64,000 bases of DNA from Flavobacterium akiainvivens (GTDB lineage Bacteria; Bacteroidota; Bacteroidia; Flavobacteriales; Flavobacteriaceae): positions 1,494,551 to 1,558,550 of the forward strand of contig NZ_LIYD01000005.1 of assembly GCF_001278115.1 (NCBI RefSeq), read 5' to 3'. The position numbers were made by a program, and so were the translations under genes. Below, piece after piece: positions 28,283-35,833 of the stretch (position 1 is its first letter; every line of letters begins with the position of its first letter). Below the pieces are notes generated by a model. It was not told the origin of the DNA. It made no database searches and worked only from the letters and a program-made list of their open reading frames with translations.

Positions 28283-29038
28283 TTATAAATTGCCTAACAG
28301 CGAAACTTGAATAAATCGGTCATTTTTGTTTTTGAAAAGCGTGCGAAGATTGGCGCCGGTTAACTTTTTGACTTCCCGTTCAAAATGTGGCTGGTCAGAA
28401 TAGTTTAGTTCTGGGAAAAGATTGCCTTCATTAATCTGTTTGAATGATGAGCGAAAACGCAGAATGTTGCAAAACTTTTTAAGCGGTAACCCAAAATATT
28501 GGGTAAAATAGCGATTGATTTGCCGACTGTTCCAATACGCATTTTCAGACAATTCTTTTACTGTCATTTCACCACTAGAAGCATATATCAATTGAGATAA
28601 TTTCTGTTTTCTGGGATCAATTGCTTTGCCCGAAAGCAGTTGAATATGCTCAGTTATTTTTTCAGCAAATAGATTGAAATCATTAAAATCACTTTCTTCT
28701 GTATTCCAAAAATCATCTGGCAACGATTGACCGCCATTCAGTAAATCTGCAACTGATGATTTCAGTATATATTCTGCTGCTAATAGCTTAAAGTTTATTA
28801 CCATCATACGAGTATCCGCTTCAATAAAGGCATTGCTGAAAGTGGTATTGATGCCCATTAATATGCAATGCAACGGCTCGTTCTTTTTTTTGGTAATCAC
28901 AAAATCGAAGCTGGCATCAGGCATTACCACTACTGCATAATCTTGGTCTGAGTTATTTTCCACCAACCAAAAAGAAGACACAAAATTGTTGATGGATTTG
29001 TGAGCATTTATTTTTTGAAAGGTGACGGGATTTGACAT
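28283..29038 (-). CDS. AraC-family regulator of a different subfamily
   Basis: 251 residues. The N-terminus (FQKINAHKSINNFVSSFWLVENNSDQDYAVVVMPDASFDFVI) is a DUF6597-like sensing domain, and the C-terminus has an AraC HTH (MTVKELSENAYWNSRQINRYFTQYFGLPLKKFCNILRFRSSFKQI). It is not closely related to the GQxxYDF-type AraC proteins here. It precedes the ABM-domain gene and follows another AraC gene, so it is likely part of a leftward regulatory cluster. Confidence 0.88.
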   Translation of the reverse strand: MSNPVTFQKINAHKSINNFVSSFWLVENNSDQDYAVVVMPDASFDFVITKKKNEPLHCILMGINTTFSNAFIEADTRMMVINFKLLAAEYILKSSVADLLNGGQSLPDDFWNTEESDFNDFNLFAEKITEHIQLLSGKAIDPRKQKLSQLIYASSGEMTVKELSENAYWNSRQINRYFTQYFGLPLKKFCNILRFRSSFKQINEGNLFPELNYSDQPHFEREVKKLTGANLRTLFKNKNDRFIQVSLLGNL

Positions 29039-29130
29039 AAAAAATTATCAGAATTATCTTTTGATTAATTTACTGATTAAGAAATAGTACAATTAAAACT
29101 CCATTTTGCATCTCATCCAATAAAATGTCT

Positions 29131-30045
29131 TCAATTAAACTTTGCCCTGAATTCCAATGGTGATTGGTTGGTCTTTGTCTTAAAAAGCTTGCTGAAAGAT
29201 TGCGAATGTTCAAAGCCTAATTGATACGCAATTTCACTGACGGATAAATCTGTGATGGAAAGTTTTTCCTTGGCCTTCTCAATCAGTTTTTCGTGGATGT
29301 GCTGCTGTGTGGTCTGGCCGGTCAGATTTTTTAAGAGGTTGCGCATATATTGTGGCGACATATTGAGTTCATCAGAAAGAAACTGAACACTAGGCAAACC
29401 TTGTTCTTTCAGGTTATTTCCGTTAAAATATTCATCAAGCAAAATTCCTAATTTTTCCAAAAATTGATGATGCACTTTCTGACGTGTAAAAAACTGCCGC
29501 TGATAAAATCTTTCGGAATAGTTCAACAGCGTTTCGATTTGGGAAATGATAATACTCTGGCTAAATTTATCGATGTTTTTCTGGTATTCCTCCTTGATGT
29601 TTTCGATGATTTGCTGAAGCTTAATTTCTTCATCTTCGGATAAAAATAAGGCTTCGTTCACAGAATAATTAAAAAAATCGTATTTCTTAATTGAAGTTGC
29701 CAATGGTGTGTTCCAAAGAAAATCCGGATGTATGATCAACATCCATCCGGAAGCGTTTTTGCCATTTTCTTCTCTTGTTACGCTCAAAACCTGATGTGGC
29801 GCCATTCCAAACATCACTCCTTCATCAAAATCATAATCCTGCTGCCCATATTTATACTTATGTTCCATATCTCTTTTTACGGAAATCATATAAAAATCGA
29901 ATATCAAACTCTGTTTTGAACCTTCCTCAGGTTGAGCCATATCTTTAAAATCAATCACACTGATGAGTGGATGCTTTGGCTTTGGCAACCCTCGAAATGC
30001 GTGGAGTTGAGAAATGGTTTTCAGTCGTATTGGTGTGTCGGACAT
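29131..30045 (-). CDS. AraC-family transcriptional regulator
   Basis: 304 residues, closely related to 19333 and 39005: LHAFRGLPKPKHPLISVIDF, YGQQDYDFDEGVMFGMAPHQV, ASGWMLIIHPDFLWNTPLA, and HTH LPSVQFLSDELNMSPQYMRNLLKNLTGQTTQQHIHEKLIEKAKEKL ... AYQLGFEHSQSFSKLFKTKTNQSP. It is encoded 42 bp downstream of an atypical SDR gene on the same strand, the recurrent oxidoreductase-AraC pairing of this window. Confidence 0.92.
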   Translation of the reverse strand: MSDTPIRLKTISQLHAFRGLPKPKHPLISVIDFKDMAQPEEGSKQSLIFDFYMISVKRDMEHKYKYGQQDYDFDEGVMFGMAPHQVLSVTREENGKNASGWMLIIHPDFLWNTPLATSIKKYDFFNYSVNEALFLSEDEEIKLQQIIENIKEEYQKNIDKFSQSIIISQIETLLNYSERFYQRQFFTRQKVHHQFLEKLGILLDEYFNGNNLKEQGLPSVQFLSDELNMSPQYMRNLLKNLTGQTTQQHIHEKLIEKAKEKLSITDLSVSEIAYQLGFEHSQSFSKLFKTKTNQSPLEFRAKFN

Positions 30046-30086
30046 CGGTTTAGTATTTAATCAAATTTAACGAATAAGTAGGCTTC

Positions 30087-30986
30087 TTATTCTTGCTCAG
30101 AGAAATAAACATCACTTTGCAAATCTTCCAGTAAGGTTGGATACTGAGTTTTCCAATCTAAAGCTGTTTTGGTTTCTTCACTTGACGTGAGATTATTAAG
30201 CTTTGCAAAATGGGCGAACCAGCCGAAATGTTCTGCTGCTTCCTCATCGGTAAGGGAAACTACCGGAATGTTCAATCTTTCTGCAATAATTGTTGCAATG
30301 TCTTTAAATGGGATTCCCTGTTCTGCTACTGCGTGATATCTGGTTCCGCTCTCAAAAGGTTTTTCTAAAGCCAATCTGTACAGTTTTGCGGCATCAAGTC
30401 TGTGAACGGCAGGCCAAAAATTATTACCCTCATTAATCACGCCAGATTTGCCTCTTTCTTTTGCAATGTTTATGGATGTCGGCACAAAACCGATCATATC
30501 ACCGTTACCGTGTACGGATGGTGATAATCTGATGACGGCCACTTTTACACCTTTTATAGCTACCGCATCCGCCGCATTCTCTGTTGCAATTCTAGGGTTC
30601 GAATTTATCGATCGGTCTGTTTCTATCGTAAGCCCTTCTTTGGAAAAAAGTGCAGTTCCGGACGTTATGAGGAAAGGTTTGTCGGTTCCCTCTAAAGTTT
30701 CACCAATGGCTTCAATGACTTTCGCATCAAGTTTACACATTTCTTCGAACCGGGAGAAATCGTGGACAAATCCTAAGTGAATAACTGCATCCGAATCGGC
30801 GGCTCCAGCCTTCAGACTTTCAAAATCGTTTAAATCTCCTCTGTGTACCTCGGCTCCGGCTGCAATTAATTTGTTTGTCGATTCTTGTGAACGAGACAAT
30901 CCCAAAACATGGTGTCCGTTAGCTAATAATTCTTGTACTACGGCAGTTCCTATGAAACCTGTAGCGCCTGTAATAAATACTTTCAT
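30087..30986 (-). CDS. Atypical (extended-type) SDR, NAD-dependent epimerase-like
   Basis: I start it at ATG 30986 (MKVFITGATGFIGTAVVQELLANGHHVLGLSRS), giving 299 residues. The TGATGFIG cofactor motif, the HRGDLND region, and RLSPSVHG...WPAVHRLDAAKLYRLALE match YybO/YeeZ-like atypical SDRs. Substrate unknown. It is preceded by a 21-bp repeat pair at 31036-31066 and followed by an AraC gene. Confidence 0.88.
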   Translation of the reverse strand: MKVFITGATGFIGTAVVQELLANGHHVLGLSRSQESTNKLIAAGAEVHRGDLNDFESLKAGAADSDAVIHLGFVHDFSRFEEMCKLDAKVIEAIGETLEGTDKPFLITSGTALFSKEGLTIETDRSINSNPRIATENAADAVAIKGVKVAVIRLSPSVHGNGDMIGFVPTSINIAKERGKSGVINEGNNFWPAVHRLDAAKLYRLALEKPFESGTRYHAVAEQGIPFKDIATIIAERLNIPVVSLTDEEAAEHFGWFAHFAKLNNLTSSEETKTALDWKTQYPTLLEDLQSDVYFSEQE

Positions 30987-31035
30987 TTTGATATCATTTA
31001 ATGAAGCAAAGTTCAGATTTAAGATTTGTAGTCTT

Positions 31036-31066
31036 GTAGCCAAAAAGTATTTTGTTGTAGCCTAAA
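31036..31066 (-). promoter_or_regulatory. 21-bp-spaced direct repeat, candidate AraC operator
   Basis: GTAGCCAAAA at 31036 and GTAGCCTAAA at 31057, spaced 21 bp and 50 bp before the atypical SDR start. Both half-sites match the 26043 copy base for base. Inferred AraC target. Confidence 0.6.
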
Positions 31067-31129
31067 AATTTATTTATCGAAGTCCTAAACACCAAGGTCG
31101 ACAACTGGGATTTTATGTAAACAAGGTAT

Positions 31130-31936
31130 TTAAAACTCAATAATATGGGGTTTTACATTGGCATCGTGATTGGCGAGAACCTCGATGCAATTTGGATTTT
31201 CGCTCATTTCCTTTACCCATTTCAGCGATTGTACCGCTTTCTTCTTGTTGGTCATCATTCCCGGCAAAATCATATGTAACCACGATTTTTCTGCATAGCC
31301 CGTATCTGCGCACAGCAGCACAAATTTGCCGTCATTTTGTACAATGGTGGACGACATTCCGTTGGTATGACCGGGCGTGTTTACAAAAACCACAGAACCA
31401 TCTCCAAATAAATCAAATTCCGAGTTTTGAAAATCAAATGTTTCAACGTTGACATCTTTCCACATAAAAGGCAGGTACAGCAACGGATGCTTTTTGGTAT
31501 CACTTAGTTCCAGGCTACTGGTCAAAATTCTTTTTGCGTTTGTTAATAATTTAAGTCCGCTAACATGGTCGGGATGGAGGTGGCTCAAAAACAAATAATC
31601 GATATCGCTTGCCTGATAACCGAGTTTATGAAGCTGTTCGTGAATGGCCTGTTGCGGTGGCAAATGTGCTGTGCTGGAAATATTATAAAGCCAGCCTAGG
31701 TATTTTTTCGGGTTGGTTCTCACTTCGGTATTCCAACCGGTATCTATCAGTATCAAACCTTTTGGATGTTCTATAAGATAGGCCGATACCGGAACGTTTA
31801 TCTGGTGTTTTTTGCTTCTGAAAATGCCGCTATATGGCATCGGATGAATCGTCTTTTCATAAAACGATGCTGCCTCATCGAGGTCTATACTTCCGCAGTG
31901 CAGAACGTGGATTTTGATTGTGTTCATTTCTATCAA
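31130..31936 (-). CDS. Metallo-beta-lactamase fold hydrolase, AHL-lactonase-like
   Basis: 268 residues. Metal ligands are seen at HLHPDH (H119, H121, D123, H124), H190 in TPGHTNG, D211 in CADTG, and a final H in NHDANVKPHIIEF. The pattern matches N-acyl homoserine lactonase-type (AiiA/AttM-like) proteins that hydrolyse lactones, but other metallo-hydrolases share it. It is 57 bp downstream of a Crp/Fnr gene on the same strand, with a palindrome between them. Confidence 0.88.
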   Translation of the reverse strand: MIEMNTIKIHVLHCGSIDLDEAASFYEKTIHPMPYSGIFRSKKHQINVPVSAYLIEHPKGLILIDTGWNTEVRTNPKKYLGWLYNISSTAHLPPQQAIHEQLHKLGYQASDIDYLFLSHLHPDHVSGLKLLTNAKRILTSSLELSDTKKHPLLYLPFMWKDVNVETFDFQNSEFDLFGDGSVVFVNTPGHTNGMSSTIVQNDGKFVLLCADTGYAEKSWLHMILPGMMTNKKKAVQSLKWVKEMSENPNCIEVLANHDANVKPHIIEF

Positions 31937-31980
31937 CTGAAATTAAAGCACAAAATTCCTAATTCTTTACAAACCCTGCC

Positions 31981-31996
31981 TGACACAAATGTGTCA
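31981..31996. promoter_or_regulatory. TGACAC palindrome between Crp/Fnr gene and hydrolase gene
   Basis: TGACACA and TGTGTCA form a perfect inverted pair around AA. The site lies 45 bp ahead of the hydrolase start and overlaps the Crp/Fnr stop. Crp/Fnr-family sites are this kind of short palindrome, so autogenous or local regulation is plausible. Confidence 0.5.
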
Positions 31997-32590
31997 AAGT
32001 GAATTTTTGGCTATTTTCTTTCGTATTCTGGTCAGCGATTGTCTTTCGATACCCAAATAGGTACTCAGGTCGGATAACGATATACGTTGGTACAAATCCG
32101 GAAACTGCTTCATAAAATTCAGGTATCGGTTCTCGGCATTATCGAATAAAAAACCTTCCATCCGGCTGAGAATATTCCGGTGAACATCTTCCACAATAAG
32201 ACGAAAGTAGCGTTCCAACTCGGGAAATTTTTCACTGCAATCGTGGATATGATTGTAAGAAACGTTAATAATGACAGAAGTTTCTATGCATTGAAAATTA
32301 TATTTGCTCGGTTTCGGCGTATCGAGCGAAGTGCAATAGGTTGCATAATTATTTTCGGGGATAAAATTTACGGTAATCTCATTGCCCTGTTCATCTGTAT
32401 AGAATGCCCGTAGCAAACCCGAATGCACATAACCGATTTCTTTTTGAAACGCATCAGCCTCAATGTAAACTTGTTTTGATTTCAACTCGGTAACTGTAAG
32501 CCCTTTTATCCAATAAGCTAATGCTTCATCCGTAAGCTTAGAACTGCGTTGCTTTATGGTGTGGCAATACGTTTGTATGATGGGGTTCAA
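31994..32590 (-). CDS. Crp/Fnr-family transcriptional regulator
   Basis: 198 residues. The N-terminal half has a cyclic-nucleotide-binding-like roll (FQKEIGYVHSGLLRAFYTDEQGNEITVNFIPENNYA), and the C-terminus has an HTH (RISLSDLSTYLGIERQSLTRIRKKIAKNSL). It is a relative of the protein at 8591-9157. It is followed by the lactonase-like gene and a palindrome that may be its operator. Confidence 0.88.
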   Translation of the reverse strand: MNPIIQTYCHTIKQRSSKLTDEALAYWIKGLTVTELKSKQVYIEADAFQKEIGYVHSGLLRAFYTDEQGNEITVNFIPENNYATYCTSLDTPKPSKYNFQCIETSVIINVSYNHIHDCSEKFPELERYFRLIVEDVHRNILSRMEGFLFDNAENRYLNFMKQFPDLYQRISLSDLSTYLGIERQSLTRIRKKIAKNSL

Positions 32591-33245
32591 AATTTACTTA
32601 TTTGTATCTATATTGATTACTGCTGAATGGTCAAGGGAATGTTCAGTTTCCACTTCCCGCTCAGCAATCCAAAGTATCTTTCAGAGCAAGAGCCGCTTTT
32701 TGTACAGCTCCATATCATTAAGACAATGATTTATCCATTTCCATAAACCTACTATTCCTAAAGGTAATGAATAGTAAATATATAACAACTATCTGATAGT
32801 TTTGCAGAAAAGTTTAAGCGATTTCTAATACGGCAGTCATTGGGCCTGCCGTTACAGTGATGGCCGTTATAGACAAACGAAAATGAAATATAAAATTTTA
32901 GTATCCGGAGCAACCGGGCCAACCAAGCAAATGCTGTAACGAAATAATCAATAGACAATGGGTTTAATGTAATGTGTGTTTTTTTTTCGACATAATGTTC
33001 GCTTAATTCGCCAATTTTTACTACGCAGTTTTTCAATGCTATAAATCTAAGAGTTCAATAGCAGGCTTTGCGGTTACATTGTTCTTAACGCAATCTCTTT
33101 AAGTATTTGCAGGGGAGTAAGAGAATGACAGGTCTAAATCTGCATGAGCCAGGATTTGTGACCAGTTCTGAAAATTAACTTTTTATAGCCAAGTCTCTTG
33201 CCCAAATTTTGGATGTAATGATGGATTTAATTTAAATTTGCTATA
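32591..33245. other. 655-bp gap with gene debris
   Basis: The stretch holds the 18-residue NAD-binding start remnant at 32883-32939 and no other convincing gene. A 92-codon reverse frame (32758-33036) has no family pattern. The right part must contain the promoter of the AraC gene at 33246. Confidence 0.5.
32883..32939 (+). pseudogene. Truncated NAD(P)-binding protein start (NmrA-like)
   Basis: The frame reads MKYKILVSGATGPTKQML and stops. The start matches NmrA/atypical SDR proteins (M-K-I-L-V-x-G-A-T-G-x-T-G), but the glycine after the T is lost and the rest is absent. It is the remnant of one more oxidoreductase gene. Confidence 0.5.
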
Positions 33246-34133
33246 ATGACTAACATCAAACGACTTGATTCTGCATATCTTTCTGAAAAATTAGGGATTA
33301 GTAAAATCAGTAATTCATTTTATCTGAAAAAAACCACACAAGACCTCTCTATAAAGATGGGGCCGCATCGTTTGGAAATGTATAATATCGCATTAATAAC
33401 TAATGGTTTTGCTGAATTACAAGTTGGATTATATTCCTACAAAGTTAACTCACCCGGATTGGTCATGCTGAGCCCAGACGATATTCGTTATTGGTCTTCC
33501 ATCAGTGAACCTATCAAAATGGAAGGTCTTTTTTTTTCGGAATCATTTTTGATTTCTGGACTTACAGATATTTTGTTTGTTAAGAGATCACCGACATTTC
33601 AAGGAAATGCACAACATTTTATCCCCATCACTGGTACGCAATTTTTAGCATTTCAATCACTATTTAAACTTGTAAATGAAAAATATACTTCTACCGATCC
33701 CTCAAAATCGGAAAGCTTACAAGCATTGATACGATTTATCATTATAGAATTGAACAATCTACAATTGAACGAAATGAAGGTTCCCTTTTTTAATTCAACA
33801 TTAGGGCATCAGATGACCGAGAATTTTAAAATCCTCGTTATGGAGCATTTTAGAACAGAACGATCAGTGAAGTTTTATGCTGACCGACTATTTATTACCC
33901 CAAAACACCTTTCACAAACCGTTAAAAACAACACAGGTAAAAATGCCAACGCGTGGATAGATGAAATAGTGGGTTTGGAATCAAAAGCGATGATAAATAG
34001 CACCAATCTTAGCATATCTCAAATATCCGAGGCACTGAATTTTCCTAATCCATCCTTTTTTGGTAAGTTTTTCAAACGATTAACGGGTAAAAGTCCTGCT
34101 AAATACCGAAACGAATATAAAAACGATATTTAG
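33246..34133 (+). CDS. AraC-family transcriptional regulator
   Basis: 295 residues: cupin-like sensor (MGPHRLEMYNIALITNGFAELQVG; SYKVNSPGLVMLSPDDIRYW) and AraC HTH (SVKFYADRLFITPKHLSQTVKNNTGKNANAWIDEIVGLESKAMIN ... ISEALNFPNPSFFGKFFKRLTGKSPAKYR). It belongs to another AraC subfamily than 19333. It is encoded 81 bp before an aldo/keto reductase, same strand, which is its likely target. Confidence 0.9.
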   Translation: MTNIKRLDSAYLSEKLGISKISNSFYLKKTTQDLSIKMGPHRLEMYNIALITNGFAELQVGLYSYKVNSPGLVMLSPDDIRYWSSISEPIKMEGLFFSESFLISGLTDILFVKRSPTFQGNAQHFIPITGTQFLAFQSLFKLVNEKYTSTDPSKSESLQALIRFIIIELNNLQLNEMKVPFFNSTLGHQMTENFKILVMEHFRTERSVKFYADRLFITPKHLSQTVKNNTGKNANAWIDEIVGLESKAMINSTNLSISQISEALNFPNPSFFGKFFKRLTGKSPAKYRNEYKNDI

Positions 34134-34214
34134 GACATTTCTAAAGTAATTCAGGTCTTTAAACCCATACTATTACAGGCGATCTTTGTATTATTATTTT
34201 TAAACAAGAATAAG

Positions 34215-35204
34215 ATGCAGACACGACAATTAGGAAAAAATGGTCCTGTAGTTTCGGCCATAGGGATAGGACTTAACAGAGAATCAGGTAAGAGCTCTTC
34301 AGAACGAGAAAGTATTTCCAATCAGACCAAAGAAACTTTGGACCATGCGATCGAATCAGGGTTAAATTACATCGATACTGGAGATTTCTATGGAATGGGG
34401 TTGCAGGAAATGAATATCGGACAAACGATTAAAGGACGGAGAGATAAAGTTTTTTTGAGCGTAAAAACAGGAACGTTAAGAGCTCCTAATGGGCATATTT
34501 TAGGTTTGGACTGTCGTCCGCAGGCAATCAAAAACTTTTGTAGTCATTCGCTTACTCGTTTAGGAGTAGATGAAATCGACCTATATCAACCCGCTCGGAT
34601 AGATCCTAATGTACCAATCGAAGAAACCGTTGGAGCCATAAAAGATCTTATCAACGAAGGAAAGGTAAAATATTTGGGACTTTCGGAAGCGAATGCAGAA
34701 CAATTGAGACGTGCACACGCTATTCATACTGTAACTGCTTTAGAAATAGAATATTCACTTGCCACTCGTTTTATTGAAAATGAAATTTTGCCCACAGCGA
34801 GAAAATTAGGTGTTGGAATAGTGCCTTATTCTATTAATTATTACGGTTTATTAACGGGAAACGTAAAGCCTCCATTTCCTCAAGGAGATTTTAAAAATAT
34901 GTTGCCACGTTTCCAAGGAGAAAATTTTGAAAGCAATCGAAAACTAGTGGAATGGTTGGAACTATTTGCTGCACAAAAAGGAAAAAGCGCCAGTCAAATT
35001 GCCTTAGCTTGGCTACTTTCTAAAGGAAATGATATTGTTCCTGTAGTTGGAATGAACCGGCCAGAAAGAGTAAGTCAAAATATAGAAGCAATGAATATAG
35101 TTTTCACATCAGAAGAACTAGCTGAATTGGAGGCTGTATTTTCTCACGATGCCATTAAGGGCACCCGCTATCCAGAAGCATTGCTAGGTTGGGTAGCTTC
35201 ATAA
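34215..35204 (+). CDS. Aldo/keto reductase with an altered active site
   Basis: 329 residues with the AKR barrel (LGKNGPVVSAIGIGLN; YIDTGDFYG; FLSVKTG; PIEETVGAIKDLINEGKVKYLGLSE). In the place of the catalytic His of DLYYLHR the sequence reads DLYQPAR. DLYQPAR occurs in a known AKR subgroup, so this may be a working enzyme with a different mechanism or a different role. It is about 81 bp downstream of an AraC gene. Its 3' end abuts the broken topB fragment. Confidence 0.85.
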   Translation: MQTRQLGKNGPVVSAIGIGLNRESGKSSSERESISNQTKETLDHAIESGLNYIDTGDFYGMGLQEMNIGQTIKGRRDKVFLSVKTGTLRAPNGHILGLDCRPQAIKNFCSHSLTRLGVDEIDLYQPARIDPNVPIEETVGAIKDLINEGKVKYLGLSEANAEQLRRAHAIHTVTALEIEYSLATRFIENEILPTARKLGVGIVPYSINYYGLLTGNVKPPFPQGDFKNMLPRFQGENFESNRKLVEWLELFAAQKGKSASQIALAWLLSKGNDIVPVVGMNRPERVSQNIEAMNIVFTSEELAELEAVFSHDAIKGTRYPEALLGWVAS

Positions 35205-35205
35205 A

Positions 35206-35478
35206 TTTACCTGAAGACGAACTTGCCATAAAGGACGCCGCCGTTTTAGAAAAGCAGACCAAACCGCTAGTTCTTTATACCGAAGCCTGGATTTTATCCG
35301 CTATGGAAACCGCAGGGAAAGAAATCGAAAATGAGGAAGAGCGTAAAGCCCTCAAAAATATCGGTATCGGTAAGCCTGCAACAAGAGCCTCCATTATAGA
35401 GACCCCGTCTACCCGTAATTACTTCCGCAGGGATAAACATTCTTTAATCCCTGCGGAAAAAGGGTTGCAGGTGGTGCA
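35206..35478 (+). pseudogene. topB: Internal fragment of a second topB gene
   Basis: The translation DELAIKDAAVLEKQTKP, then SAMETAGKEIENEEERK, and KNIGIGKPATRASIIE closely follows residues of the intact TopB around 470-545, but with many substitutions (for example LYTEAWILSA for LYTEAGLLSA) and a 12-base deletion near its left end. Neither the Toprim nor the tyrosine part is present. It is a leftover from another ICE copy, placed between the cargo and mobC. Confidence 0.9.
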
Positions 35479-35699
35479 ACACAAACTCTTCTGTCGTCAC
35501 CAACATAAATAATTTTCTTTCCTGTCATTTTGAGGGTAATTACATTTGCTTTATTTATAATTTCTTTTGTCGGATTTTGATGGAATTCATAAAAGTTAAA
35601 AGGAGTTGTTCCGTCAATATCTGCATAAAGTTCATTTATATGCTGGCTGTATAAAATGCTTTCTACTTGCTTGTTTTTACGTATATGCCGTCTTATCAT
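35409..35699 (-). CDS. Short protein of unknown function with a chimeric C-terminus
   Basis: 96 residues. The first part (MIRRHIRKNKQVESILYSQH; NELYADIDGTTPFNFYEFHQ; MTGKKIIYVGDDRRVCV) reads like real coding sequence. The last 20 or so residues are antisense to the topB fragment, so the natural end was lost at the junction near 35478. It lies 135 bp downstream of mobC on the same strand. I do not recognise the family. Confidence 0.4.
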   Translation of the reverse strand: MIRRHIRKNKQVESILYSQHINELYADIDGTTPFNFYEFHQNPTKEIINKANVITLKMTGKKIIYVGDDRRVCVAPPATLFPQGLKNVYPCGSNYG

Positions 35700-35833
35700 A
35701 TATAAGTGAACATATTGTTTTCTTTGCCACGCTGATACTTAGATATTAAATACCAACTTAGAAATAAATACAGTCGCCTCCGGTAAGTCGCAGAGGGTTA
35801 TTGATCGTTTTTAATATTTAAACATATCCGCTA

